From positions 1 to 46,169 of the forward strand of contig JAQWNN010000010.1 of assembly GCA_029268555.1 (NCBI GenBank): a stretch of DNA of 46,169 nt. Reading direction: 5' to 3'. The notes beneath the pieces were generated by a model, which was not told the DNA's origin, ran no database searches, and saw only the letters and a program-made list of their open reading frames with translations. The number at the start of each line of letters is the position of its first letter. Positions within the stretch are counted from its first letter, which is position 1. Below, one piece after another: positions 1-8,259 of this stretch. This DNA comes from Flavobacteriaceae bacterium. GTDB taxonomy: Bacteria > Bacteroidota > Bacteroidia > Flavobacteriales > Flavobacteriaceae. The translations under genes were made by a program, and so were the position numbers.

Positions 1-405
1 ACCACCATTACAAATAGTTAATGGTGCAGTAGTACTAATTGTTCCTGAATTATCTAATCTAGGAACGTAAATGGTAGTAGTGCTCACAACACTACCATTG
101 GGATTTTCTGCATTTACAGTAATAATAGTTTCAGTTGATACTCCTGAAAGAGAAAAAGTAGCACTACCAGTGGTGGTATTTTGAGAAGAAACAAATGACC
201 CGTAACTTAGAGTATAGGTTGTACTAAGGCTTAGAGTAGTATCTGAAACAGTTAGAGTAAATGCTGTATTTGCACAAGTAATGTTATCAGCTCCAAGACT
301 TGAAGTTAAAGTAAGGCTTGGTGTTTGACTGAAAGCAAAGGTTGTTACAAAAAGAGTAACTATTGCAAATAGTCTTGAGAATAACTTAAGCCTAATTTTT
401 TTCAA
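1..405 (-). CDS. Secreted Ser/Thr-rich surface protein, N-terminal part only
   Basis: The reading frame is open from a TTG codon at 405 to the window edge (135 codons), so the C-terminal part is missing. In-frame TAG lies three codons upstream of the TTG and no ATG or GTG is available, so TTG is the likely start. The N-terminus reads as a signal peptide: a Lys/Arg-rich start (KKIRLKLF), a hydrophobic core and a probable cleavage around AFAFS-Q, near residue 27. The mature part is rich in Ser, Thr and Asn in short beta-strand-like runs with two isolated cysteines (NITCAN, LTICNGG), as in Ig-like or PKD-like repeats of large flavobacterial adhesins. Export by type IX secretion is an inference; the C-terminal sorting domain that would show it lies outside the window. 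The exact family is not recognised. Confidence 0.7.
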   Translation of the reverse strand, partial: MKKIRLKLFSRLFAIVTLFVTTFAFSQTPSLTLTSSLGADNITCANTAFTLTVSDTTLSLSTTYTLSYGSFVSSQNTTTGSATFSLSGVSTETIITVNAENPNGSVVSTTTIYVPRLDNSGTISTTAPLTICNGG

Positions 406-548
406 TTGAAACTATTTAATAGGTTCAGTAAAATATTAACATTGTACTGAGTATATGTACTAAACATAATTTTAATTGTTAACGAATTTAACTATTTAAA
501 ATTGCCTTTTAAAGGGTTTAGCTAAGTTTTCAATATTTGAAAAATAAA

Positions 549-1529
549 TTATGTTAAAAAATTTTTAGATTTCATCCATTCATCATTATAAATTTTACCA
601 ATATAGCGACTTCCTGAATCGTGTAAAAGGACAACAACCACATCTGTTTTTTTAAGATGCTTTTTCAGCTGTAAAAGTCCTTTAATTGCAGCTCCACAGG
701 AATTTCCAGCAAATATCCCTTCGGACTTAGCAAGGTTTCTTGTGAAGACCGCTGCATCTTTATCTGTTACTTTTTCAAATAAATCTATTACTGAAAAATC
801 AACATTTTTTGGCAGGATGTCTTCGCCAATTCCTTCAGTGGTGTATGGATAAATTTCATTTTGATCAAATATTCCTGTCTCGTGGTATTTTTTAAATACA
901 GAGCCAAATGTATCAATCCCCCAAATTTTAATTTTTGGATTTTTTTCTTTTAAGTATTTTCCCACTCCAGAAATTGTTCCTCCGGTTCCAACACCAACCA
1001 CAAAATGTGTGATTTTACCATCAGTTTGATTCCATATTTCAGGACCAGTAGTTTCATAATGAGCTTGAGCATTTGAAGGATTATCATACTGATTCGCGTA
1101 CCATGAATTTGGAGTCTCAGATGCAATTCTCTTTGAAGTGCTATAATATGATCTTGGGTCTTCAGGTTCTACATCAGTTGGACAAACTATAACATCTGCT
1201 CCTACTGCACGAAGTACATCGAACTTTTCTTTAGACTGTTTGTCATTTGAAACACAAATCAACTTATATCCTTTAACGATAGCTGCTAAGGCAAGTCCCA
1301 TTCCGGTATTTCCGGAAGTTCCTTCAACTATTGTCCCTCCTGACTTTAATAATCCTGAGGCTTCAGCATCTTCGATCATTTTTAATGCCATTCTGTCTTT
1401 AACTGAATTTCCTGGATTGAAACTTTCAACTTTAGCCATCACCAAAGCATCAATTTCTGCAGTGATACGGTTTAGTTTTATAAGGGGTGTATTCCCTATA
1501 GTTTCAATAATGGAATTTACGTAATTCAT
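549..1529 (-). CDS. PLP-dependent cystathionine beta-synthase / cysteine synthase family enzyme
   Basis: A fold-type II PLP enzyme of 326 residues that joins a thiol or sulfide to serine or an activated serine, in cysteine and transsulfuration metabolism. The Schiff-base lysine is K44 in NSVKDR, the substrate loop is TSGNTG at 71-76, and the phosphate-binding GTGGT is at 181-185. The ending DSGSRYIGKIYNDEWM is closer to cystathionine beta-synthase than to CysK. The C-terminal regulatory CBS domains are absent, so this is a catalytic-core-only form. The product could equally be annotated as cysteine synthase; the sequence does not settle the substrate. A good -7 box (TATCTTTG, 1549-1556) lies 19 nt before the ATG and supports independent transcription. 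Confidence 0.88.
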   Translation of the reverse strand: MNYVNSIIETIGNTPLIKLNRITAEIDALVMAKVESFNPGNSVKDRMALKMIEDAEASGLLKSGGTIVEGTSGNTGMGLALAAIVKGYKLICVSNDKQSKEKFDVLRAVGADVIVCPTDVEPEDPRSYYSTSKRIASETPNSWYANQYDNPSNAQAHYETTGPEIWNQTDGKITHFVVGVGTGGTISGVGKYLKEKNPKIKIWGIDTFGSVFKKYHETGIFDQNEIYPYTTEGIGEDILPKNVDFSVIDLFEKVTDKDAAVFTRNLAKSEGIFAGNSCGAAIKGLLQLKKHLKKTDVVVVLLHDSGSRYIGKIYNDEWMKSKNFLT

Positions 1530-1548
1530 ATATGATATTATTGAATTT

Positions 1549-1556
1549 CAAAGATA
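1549..1556 (-). promoter_or_regulatory. -7 promoter box TATCTTTG for the cystathionine/cysteine synthase gene
   Basis: The minus strand reads TATCTTTG, an exact match to the Bacteroidota -7 consensus TAnnTTTG, 19 nt upstream of the ATG at 1529. No clear TTTG -33 box sits at the usual distance; the nearest is TTG 25 nt upstream. The expected transcription start is about 1542, giving a very short leader. Confidence 0.5.
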
Positions 1557-1596
1557 CTGAGTTAAGAATGATTTAAACAGCCAATAGAAGTCAATT

Positions 1597-2832
1597 TTAA
1601 CGAAATCGAAGTACTTGAGAAGGAGAAAATTTTAAAACAATTTTTAGAGGAAGCCACAAAAGAACGATTGCAAGAAACAGAAAGAGTAGATTTAAATAAA
1701 GGACCTCAAACCAAGCTATAGAAACTGGAGCTATACTTACAAAATAAGTTTCAGGATCTAGGGTAATCAAACCAAAAATCTTCTGAAAAAAATAAAAAAT
1801 AAGTCCAATTAGATTTCCAAAAACCAACCCTCTAGCCATAATTACTATCCCATTATAAATAAAAATTCTTTGAATCGTTGAATGTGTTGCACCCAATGCC
1901 TTAAGAAGACCTACCATCCTTGAACGTTCTAAAATCAAAACCAAAAGAGCTGTTGCCATATTAATTACCCCTACTAAAATCATAACGATCAAAATGATCA
2001 ACACATTAAAATCAAATAAAGAAATCCACTGAAAAATACTTGAAAAACGATCTGAAACAGGAATACTATCTAGCTTAGACGGCAAAACTTGGTATAGTTC
2101 GTCTGCTATTTCAGTACTATGAAGCAAGTCATTAACAAAAACCTCATAGGCTCCAACTTGATTTGGTCCCCATTGATTAAGACTTTGGACTTGTCTAATA
2201 TCAGAATAAACTAAGTTTTGATCGATGTCAGGGAAGCCAGAAAAATAGGTTCCTACAATTGTAAATTTTCTTCTTTTAGGCAAGCCTTCAATTTGATTGC
2301 TTTGAAAAAAAGCATTCACATTATCCCCAACTTCAAGATCGAGTTTTTGGGCTATGATTTCTGAAATTAAAATTTCGTTGTTACTATTTTCAGAATATTG
2401 AGGAAATGAACCTTGAGTTAAAAATCCTTTTAAACTTCTCCAGTCAAATTCATTGCTTACGCCCTTTAATAAAATACCCTCAAAATCATTATTCGTTTTA
2501 AACATCCCTGCTTTAACTGCTACAGCATGAATTCTTTCAAAATTTGGGTGATTTTTTATTTTGATTCTCAATTCCTTATAATCTTCAAATGGGGTTAACG
2601 AAACTTGAGATTCGTTATTTTCAAAAGTGGTTATTAGAATTTGACCATTGAATACACTCGCCTTAAAGCGAATCTCTTTTTGAAGACCTTTACTGAAAGC
2701 CATCGCTATTAAAATTGCTGCAATACCAATAGCTACTGCAATAGTGGCAATATTGATTATCCGAGAAGAAACCGTATTTTTATATTCTTTATGCTGTCGC
2801 ATTTTCCGTGCGAGATATAAAGCTATATTCAA
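1597..2832 (-). CDS. LolC/LolE (FtsX)-family ABC transporter permease
   Basis: An inner-membrane permease of 411 residues with the FtsX/MacB/LolE layout: one N-terminal membrane helix (about residues 25-47), a large periplasmic domain, then three C-terminal helices (about 275-300, 325-350 and 370-400). LolC/E proteins work with the ATPase LolD to release lipoproteins from the inner membrane; no ATPase gene is next to this one. The start is TTG at 2832. It is preferred because the resulting N-terminus (MNIALYLARKM) matches the family's usual Ile-Ala-Arg-type beginning; the first in-frame ATG, at residue 11, would remove it. The gene starts back to back with the NamZ-type gene, sharing one base. 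A possible -7 box TATTTTTG lies at 2861-2868 inside the divergent gene. Confidence 0.85.
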   Translation of the reverse strand: MNIALYLARKMRQHKEYKNTVSSRIINIATIAVAIGIAAILIAMAFSKGLQKEIRFKASVFNGQILITTFENNESQVSLTPFEDYKELRIKIKNHPNFERIHAVAVKAGMFKTNNDFEGILLKGVSNEFDWRSLKGFLTQGSFPQYSENSNNEILISEIIAQKLDLEVGDNVNAFFQSNQIEGLPKRRKFTIVGTYFSGFPDIDQNLVYSDIRQVQSLNQWGPNQVGAYEVFVNDLLHSTEIADELYQVLPSKLDSIPVSDRFSSIFQWISLFDFNVLIILIVMILVGVINMATALLVLILERSRMVGLLKALGATHSTIQRIFIYNGIVIMARGLVFGNLIGLIFYFFQKIFGLITLDPETYFVSIAPVSIAWFEVLYLNLLFLFLAIVLLWLPLKIVLKFSPSQVLRFR

Positions 2833-4013
2833 TGAATTGTCTTTTAGATTTTACACATATCAAAAATACGTTTTTATTTTGGCTTGTATTATGTATTTAC
2901 TCAATGCCTTTGAGATCTCAAATACTCCCAGGTGCTGACAATACTTCAAGTTATTTACCTGAACTCAAAGGGAAAAAGATTGGAGTAGTTGCTCACCAGG
3001 CTAGTCTAGTTAATAGTTCTGGGGAATATATGCATCTGGTAGATGTACTTTTAAAAAATAAAATTGATGTCAAGGCGATTTTTGCGCCTGAACATGGATT
3101 CAGAGGGATTGCCGATGCTGGAGAGCAAATCACTGACGAAAAAGATCTCCAAACTCAGTTGCCCATCTACTCACTCCACGGTAAAAATCGAAAACCATTG
3201 CCAGAGCAGTTGAAAGAGATCGAATTAATGATCTTTGACTTACAAGATGTTGGAGTTCGTTTTTTTACATATCTATCAACTCTTCATTATGTGATGGAAG
3301 CCTGTGCAGAAAAAAAAATATCATTAATTATTTTAGACCGTCCAAATCCAAATATACATTATGTTGATGGACCTGTATTAAATCTTGAAAACTCAAGTTT
3401 TTTAGGGATGCATGCTGTTCCAATTGTTTATGGAATGACAATAGGGGAGTATGCAAAAATGATCAATGGTGAGGGTTGGCTAAGCAATGGGATTTCGTGT
3501 GACATAAAAGTTATTCCCATTCAGAATTATACTCACAAAACAGCGTATGAACTCCCTATAAGACCCTCACCAAACCTCCCTAATGCAAAAGCTATATCAT
3601 TATACCCTAGTTTATGTCTATTAGAACCTACAGTTATAAGTATAGGAAGAGGGACCGATCATCAATTTCAAATTTATGGTCATCCCTCTCTAAAAAACAA
3701 TCATTTTTCATTCGTGCCTCGTCCAAATTTTGGATCAAAGAGTCCTAAGCACAATGGATTGATTTGCTTCGGTAAGGATTTAACTAAAATCTCAAATCCA
3801 GATAGGATTGAGCTCAAATGGTTGGCAGAAGCATATGACAATTTTCCGGAAAAAAAAGCTTTTTTTAAAAAAGGATTTAATCGAATAAGTGGTGTAAGTA
3901 GTTTAAAAAAACAGATACAGCAGGGGGTTCCCTTATCAGAAATTAGAAAAACTTGGGAGCAAGACCTTTCAAAATTTAAAAAAATCAGAATGAAATATTT
4001 AATTTATCCCTAA
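2832..4013 (+). CDS. namZ: DUF1343 / NamZ-type exo-beta-N-acetylmuramidase, exported
   Basis: A protein of 393 residues belonging to the DUF1343 family, whose characterised member NamZ removes terminal MurNAc from peptidoglycan fragments. Recognisable family features are the nucleotide-hydrolase-like start of the domain (KGKKIGVVAHQAS), FAPEHGFRG, FDLQDVGVRFFTY, LDRPNP and PSPNLPN. The N-terminus has a hydrophobic stretch (FLFWLVLCIYS) ending near LRSQ, consistent with a signal peptide and action in the periplasm. ATG 2832 is chosen over a GTG at 2808 that would run further into the divergent permease gene. The signal peptide would look more typical starting nearer the KNT at 2862, so the start remains uncertain. 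The stop overlaps the convergent queE stop by 4 bp. Confidence 0.85.
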   Translation: MNCLLDFTHIKNTFLFWLVLCIYSMPLRSQILPGADNTSSYLPELKGKKIGVVAHQASLVNSSGEYMHLVDVLLKNKIDVKAIFAPEHGFRGIADAGEQITDEKDLQTQLPIYSLHGKNRKPLPEQLKEIELMIFDLQDVGVRFFTYLSTLHYVMEACAEKKISLIILDRPNPNIHYVDGPVLNLENSSFLGMHAVPIVYGMTIGEYAKMINGEGWLSNGISCDIKVIPIQNYTHKTAYELPIRPSPNLPNAKAISLYPSLCLLEPTVISIGRGTDHQFQIYGHPSLKNNHFSFVPRPNFGSKSPKHNGLICFGKDLTKISNPDRIELKWLAEAYDNFPEKKAFFKKGFNRISGVSSLKKQIQQGVPLSEIRKTWEQDLSKFKKIRMKYLIYP

Positions 4014-4624
4014 GGAATGTTTAAATATTTATGGGTTTGTAAAGAGACCTTCCATTTAGGATTCGCAAGCACGTAATTAACGATAATGGGCATGACTTTT
4101 TCCCTTCGGCTCCACTCGGGTTGAAGAAATAGCTTGCACTCCTTATTAACGTTAATAGCTTGCTGTTCTGCAAATTTTAAATCATCTTTATTATATATAA
4201 TAATTTTCAATTCCTCTGCACATTTGTATGCATTTACTGTAGGAAGCTTGTTTTTTTTTGGAGATAAACAAAACCAGTCCCAATTCCCTGAAATTGAATA
4301 GGCTCCTGATGTTTCAATATGTTTCTTAATATTCAATTTATTAAGTGCATTACATAAAGGGTCCATATTCCACATTAATGGCTCCCCTCCAGTTACTACA
4401 ACTGTATTAGAATACTTTTTAGCTTTTGAAACAATTTCACTCACAGCTGTTTGTGGGTGAAGTTTTGCATCCCAGCTCTGCTTTACATCACACCAATGAC
4501 AGCCTACATCACATCCACCAACACGAATAAAATAGGCTGCACTTCCTTTGTGATATCCCTCGCCTTGAAGGGTATAAAAAGCTTCCATTAATGGAAGTGA
4601 AGTACCTTTATCTACCTCGCCCAT
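4010..4624 (-). CDS. queE: 7-carboxy-7-deazaguanine synthase QueE (radical SAM)
   Basis: Converts 6-carboxytetrahydropterin to 7-carboxy-7-deazaguanine in queuosine synthesis. The N-terminus has the substrate-binding signature EAFYTLQGEG. The iron-sulfur cluster motif is CDVGCHWCD, a Cys-x3-Cys-x2-Cys spacing, followed by VVTGGEP, a conserved radical SAM glycine motif. An upstream ATG at 4660 would add 12 residues (MWYLCKIDSKQD). However, a perfect -7 promoter box (TACCTTTG, 4647-4654) lies inside that extension, so transcripts should begin near 4640 and the ATG at 4624 is the better start, giving 204 residues. The rest of the queuosine pathway is not in the window. Confidence 0.9.
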   Translation of the reverse strand: MGEVDKGTSLPLMEAFYTLQGEGYHKGSAAYFIRVGGCDVGCHWCDVKQSWDAKLHPQTAVSEIVSKAKKYSNTVVVTGGEPLMWNMDPLCNALNKLNIKKHIETSGAYSISGNWDWFCLSPKKNKLPTVNAYKCAEELKIIIYNKDDLKFAEQQAINVNKECKLFLQPEWSRREKVMPIIVNYVLANPKWKVSLQTHKYLNIP

Positions 4625-4646
4625 GTCTTGTTTTGAGTCTATTTTG

Positions 4647-4654
4647 CAAAGGTA
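4647..4654 (-). promoter_or_regulatory. -7 promoter box TACCTTTG for queE
   Basis: An exact TAnnTTTG on the minus strand. A TTG lies 23 nt upstream (in TTTCTTGCC), at the outer limit of the accepted spacing. The box forms one arm of an 8-bp inverted repeat (AAAGGTAC 4648-4655 and GTACCTTT 4687-4694) whose other arm is the candidate -7 box of the divergent VOC gene. It decides the queE start in favour of 4624. Confidence 0.55.
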
Positions 4655-4687
4655 CCACATTCTGAAATCCTATTTGGCAAGAAATTG

Positions 4688-4695
4688 TACCTTTA
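4688..4695 (+). promoter_or_regulatory. Candidate -7 promoter box TACCTTTA for the VOC gene
   Basis: Matches TAnnTTTG except for the last base. It lies 13 nt before the GTG at 4709 and mirrors the queE box across a 31-bp spacer. No clear -33 box was found at the standard distance. Confidence 0.35.
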
Positions 4696-4708
4696 TAAAA
4701 AAAGTGTT

Positions 4709-5125
4709 GTGATAAGTCCATTTCATCTCGCTCTACCTGTAGACAATCTCGAAAGTTGTAGCCGTTTTTATATTGATATTTTAGGATGTAAAACAGGGCG
4801 TTCTGACTGTCATTGGATTGATTTAAATCTTTTTGGTCATCAACTTGTTTTACATTTTGATCCTAATCACGTTAGCAAAAAACATCATAATGATGTCGAC
4901 GGAAAATCAGTTCCAATTCCTCATTTTGGAGTTTTATTGGATTGGATAACTTTCAAAGATTTTGCAGCACTTCTAAAAGAAAAAAAAGTTGATTTTATAA
5001 TTGAGCCTTATCTGAGATTCGAGGGTTTAGCTGGTGAACAAATGACCATGTTCTTTTATGACCCAGCGGGAAACGCTTTAGAGTTTAAATCTTTCAAAAA
5101 TAAAGATCAAATTTTTGCAACCTAA
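4709..5125 (+). CDS. VOC-superfamily (glyoxalase / dioxygenase-like) protein
   Basis: A small single-domain protein of 138 residues of the vicinal oxygen chelate superfamily: metal-dependent enzymes built from beta-alpha-beta-beta-beta repeats. Likely metal ligands are His in the opening SPFHLALPV, His in IPHFGV and Glu in ALEFKSF near the end. The region FFYDPAGNALEFK is the typical C-terminal VOC motif. GTG at 4709 is preferred over TTG at 4685 because homologous proteins usually begin just before the FHLA motif, and a candidate promoter box covers the longer version. The substrate cannot be read from the sequence. The next gene begins 4 bp after the stop, so the two are probably cotranscribed. 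Confidence 0.8.
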   Translation: MISPFHLALPVDNLESCSRFYIDILGCKTGRSDCHWIDLNLFGHQLVLHFDPNHVSKKHHNDVDGKSVPIPHFGVLLDWITFKDFAALLKEKKVDFIIEPYLRFEGLAGEQMTMFFYDPAGNALEFKSFKNKDQIFAT

Positions 5126-5129
5126 AATA

Positions 5130-6008
5130 ATGAATACAAATTATAATTTTTTTGATACTACTTTTGAAAAGATTTTTTCTGATGAAAACAGAAAACATAT
5201 CGAGCGCGCAACACTCTGGCTATCAATTATAGGGTTCATCATCCATTTGATGCTTATTTATTCCAAAAAATTTAATCTTTTCTCCACACCATTTGAGGCA
5301 CGATTACTTGATGATCCTATCTCAGCAATTTACACACCATTTTCAATTATTTTGATTTATGAAATTTACCTTTTAATTGTCTACCTCCCCCGCTCTTTTA
5401 CAACATCGGTTTCTAAACAATTTGAAATTATTTCTTTAATAATTATTCGTAGAATTTTTGGTGACATACCAAAAGTTGAATTGAATGTTAATTGGTTTGA
5501 ATTTGCTGCCAACCGTCAGCTAATATATGATTTAGCAGGTGTTTTAACTCTTTATTTCCTTATATACATGTTTAATAAACGAAGAGAAGAACTCACCAAA
5601 AAACCCTTGGATGAGCGTCTGAAAAAATTTGTAAGTTCTAAAAGAGCTGTAAGTGTTTTCCTTCTTCCTGTTCTTATTTTTACCTCAATTTACAGTGCTA
5701 CCTCTTGGTTTATGGAGCTCTTTTTTAATACACAAAGTCTAACTCAGTTTAAAGACATCAATGCTGTTTTTTACAATGAATTTTTTACAATATTGATATT
5801 AGCTGACGTATTTATTTTACTACTTTCATTTCAATACACCGAACGTTACAGTCAATTGATTCGTAACACAGGTTTCGTTATTTGTACAATATTGATACGT
5901 CTGTCATTTGCCACTTCTGGACTAACAAACGTTCTATTAATTCTCACCAGTGTTGTTTTTGGTCTTTTAATTTTAAGAATCTACCAAGCGATAGAGAAGG
6001 GAACTTAA
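5130..6008 (+). CDS. Unknown multi-pass membrane protein
   Basis: Not recognised. From the ATG at 5130 (a TTG at 5115 would overlap the VOC gene) it encodes 292 residues with about six or seven hydrophobic segments: near 27-45, 65-88, 130-150, 175-195, 220-238, 248-265 and 268-288. The first 25 residues are polar and probably cytoplasmic. A basic patch (NKRREELTKKPLDERLKK) follows the third segment, suggesting a cytoplasmic loop. No ion-channel filter, transporter signature or catalytic motif is visible. It sits directly behind the VOC gene, presumably in one transcript, and its stop overlaps the convergent folD stop by 4 bp. Confidence 0.7.
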   Translation: MNTNYNFFDTTFEKIFSDENRKHIERATLWLSIIGFIIHLMLIYSKKFNLFSTPFEARLLDDPISAIYTPFSIILIYEIYLLIVYLPRSFTTSVSKQFEIISLIIIRRIFGDIPKVELNVNWFEFAANRQLIYDLAGVLTLYFLIYMFNKRREELTKKPLDERLKKFVSSKRAVSVFLLPVLIFTSIYSATSWFMELFFNTQSLTQFKDINAVFYNEFFTILILADVFILLLSFQYTERYSQLIRNTGFVICTILIRLSFATSGLTNVLLILTSVVFGLLILRIYQAIEKGT

Positions 6009-6880
6009 TTTTTTCGCTGAAAAGCTATTAGTGTATTTTTTAATAACATTGCTATGGTCATCGGACCAACTCCTCCAGGTACGGGTGTAATAGCTGCTGC
6101 TTTGGCTGCCACCTCATCATATGCAACATCCCCTTTAATTATATATCCTTTTGGGTGATTTTCATCCGCTACTCGTGTAATTCCAACATCAATTACAGTC
6201 ACACCTTTCTTTATCATATCAGCTCTTAAATATTCTGGAATTCCTAATGCCATAACAATAATATCTGCATTTTTTGTCAAAGAAACCAAATCTTGAGTTC
6301 GACTATGTGCAACTGTAACAGTTGCATTTCCAGCTTGTCCTTTTTGGCTCATTAAAATACTTATTGGCCTACCCACAATATGACTCCTACCGATAACCAC
6401 ACAATGTTTTCCTGTAGTTTCAATTTGGTAACGTTCCAATAATTCCATGATTCCAAATGGTGTAGCTGGAATAAATGCATCCATTTCTAAAGCCATCCGA
6501 CCAAAATTTGAAGGATGAAACCCATCTACATCTTTTTTGGGATCAATTGCAAGAAGAATCTTTTCTTCATTGATGTGATTTGGGAGAGGTAACTGAACAA
6601 TATATCCATCCAATTCATCGTCATGATTTAATTCTATTATTTTTTTCAAGAGTATTTCTTCACTAGTACTTTCATCTAAGTGAATCAACGTAGAATTAAA
6701 TCCTACATATTTACAAGAGCGCACTTTACTTCCAACATAGGTTAGACTCGCACCATCATTCCCTACCAATATGGCTGCTAAATGGGGCGAACGTTGTCCA
6801 TCCTTTCGAATTTCACTTACTGTTATTTTAATTTCTTCTTTTAAATCCTGAGCTGTTTTTTTACCGTCAAGTACTATCAT
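6005..6880 (-). CDS. folD: FolD, methylenetetrahydrofolate dehydrogenase / cyclohydrolase
   Basis: A bifunctional cytoplasmic enzyme that interconverts 5,10-methylene-THF and 10-formyl-THF for purine and formyl-methionine supply. The length of 291 residues is normal. The first signature is YVGSKVRSCKYVGF, whose lysine is the expected catalytic one; also visible are VQLPLPNHI, the KDVDGFHP loop, the Rossmann motif GRSHIVGRP and the C-terminal TPVPGGVGPMT. The gene begins 1 bp after the ffh stop, so the two form an operon. Confidence 0.97.
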   Translation of the reverse strand: MIVLDGKKTAQDLKEEIKITVSEIRKDGQRSPHLAAILVGNDGASLTYVGSKVRSCKYVGFNSTLIHLDESTSEEILLKKIIELNHDDELDGYIVQLPLPNHINEEKILLAIDPKKDVDGFHPSNFGRMALEMDAFIPATPFGIMELLERYQIETTGKHCVVIGRSHIVGRPISILMSQKGQAGNATVTVAHSRTQDLVSLTKNADIIVMALGIPEYLRADMIKKGVTVIDVGITRVADENHPKGYIIKGDVAYDEVAAKAAAITPVPGGVGPMTIAMLLKNTLIAFQRKN

Positions 6881-6881
6881 T

Positions 6882-8210
6882 TTATTTCATGTTTTGTAAC
6901 ATTTGCATCATGTGCTTTCCTTTTCCTCCTTGCATCATTTTCATCATCTTACTCATTTGTTCAAACTGCTTGATCAATTTATTTACCTCTTGAATAGAAG
7001 TTCCTGATCCCTTTGCAATACGAATTTTTCTGCTATGATTCATCAAATGAGGCCTTGATCGCTCATTATGAGTCATAGATCCAATTATAACCTCAATACC
7101 TTGAAATGCGTTGTCATCAATATCAACATCCTTCATCATTTTGCCAACCCCAGGAATCATTCCCATAAGGTCTTTCATATTACCCATTTTATTGACTTGC
7201 TTAATCTGAGAAAGAAAATCATCATAGCCAAATTGATTTTTAGCAATTTTTTTATTAATTATTCTTGCCTGTTCTTCATCAAATTGATCTTGTGCTCTTT
7301 CTACTAAGGAAACAACGTCACCCATTCCCAAAATTCGGTCGGCCATACGTTCTGGATAGAAAACATCTAGAGCTTCCATTTTCTCGCCTGTACCAATAAA
7401 CTTAATCGGCTTATTCACTACAGATTTAATTGAAAGTGCAGCCCCACCGCGGGTATCACCATCAAGTTTGGTAAGAACTACACCATCAAAATTTAAAATA
7501 TCATTAAATGCTTTGGCAGTATTCACCGCATCTTGACCTGTCATCGAATCAACCACAAAAAGTGTTTCTGAGGGTTTTACAGCGTGATGAATTGCTTTAA
7601 TTTCATCCATTAAAACTTCATCTACTGCTAAACGACCAGCGGTATCAATTAAAACTAAGTCATGTTTATTTGTCTTAGCAAACTCTAGTGCAGCTTGAGC
7701 AATTTTAACAGGGTTTTTTTCATCTCTCTCTTCATAAATTGCAGCACCAACTTGTTCAGCTACAACCTTTAACTGATCTATAGCCGCAGGTCGGTAAACG
7801 TCACATGCTACTAATAACGGTTTTTTTGAATATTTTTTTTTCAGATAAAGAGCTAACTTCCCCGTAAAAGTTGTTTTTCCAGATCCCTGTAAACCAGACA
7901 TGAGAATTACTATTGGTTTGGAATCTAAATTGATTCCCGCAACATCAGATCCCATAAGATCAACCAACTCATCTTTTACAATTTTTACTAATAGTTGTCC
8001 AGGCTGAAGGTTTGTTAGTACTTTTTGTCCAAGTGCTTTTTCTTTAACTCTTATTGTAAATTCCTTTGCTATCTTAAAATTTACATCAGCGTCTAATAAT
8101 GCTCGACGTACTTCTTTAAGTGTTTCTGCAACATTAATCTCTGTGATTTTTCCATGTCCTTTAAGAATCTGGAAAGCTTTATCAAGTTTATTACTAAGAT
8201 TGTCAAACAT
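6882..8210 (-). CDS. ffh: Ffh, signal recognition particle GTPase (SRP54)
   Basis: The protein subunit of the signal recognition particle, which delivers nascent membrane proteins to FtsY and SecYEG. The layout is a four-helix N domain (1-85), a GTPase G domain with GLQGSGKTT, DTAGR and TKLDGDTRGG, and a methionine-rich M domain ending in MMKMMQGGKGKHMMQMLQNM, which binds signal peptides and 4.5S RNA. The ATG at 8210 (MFDNLSNKLDKAF) is the family's normal start; a TTG three codons upstream would only add MVN. The length is 442 residues. Partners FtsY and SRP RNA are not in the window, although SecY is (19677-21029). Confidence 0.97.
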   Translation of the reverse strand: MFDNLSNKLDKAFQILKGHGKITEINVAETLKEVRRALLDADVNFKIAKEFTIRVKEKALGQKVLTNLQPGQLLVKIVKDELVDLMGSDVAGINLDSKPIVILMSGLQGSGKTTFTGKLALYLKKKYSKKPLLVACDVYRPAAIDQLKVVAEQVGAAIYEERDEKNPVKIAQAALEFAKTNKHDLVLIDTAGRLAVDEVLMDEIKAIHHAVKPSETLFVVDSMTGQDAVNTAKAFNDILNFDGVVLTKLDGDTRGGAALSIKSVVNKPIKFIGTGEKMEALDVFYPERMADRILGMGDVVSLVERAQDQFDEEQARIINKKIAKNQFGYDDFLSQIKQVNKMGNMKDLMGMIPGVGKMMKDVDIDDNAFQGIEVIIGSMTHNERSRPHLMNHSRKIRIAKGSGTSIQEVNKLIKQFEQMSKMMKMMQGGKGKHMMQMLQNMK

Positions 8211-8259
8211 ATTAACCAATTGATATTAATGTCAGGTAAAAATAAGAAATGTCATTTGA

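Noticed and set aside
527-543. TTTTCAA-TAT-TTGAAAA inverted repeat downstream of the cystathionine/cysteine synthase gene
   Set aside because: A short AT-rich stem with no T run following it on the minus strand; not convincing as a terminator.
1240-1524. Open reading frame of 94 codons on the plus strand inside the cystathionine/cysteine synthase gene
   Set aside because: It is antisense to a well-conserved enzyme and shows no family motif; a shadow frame.
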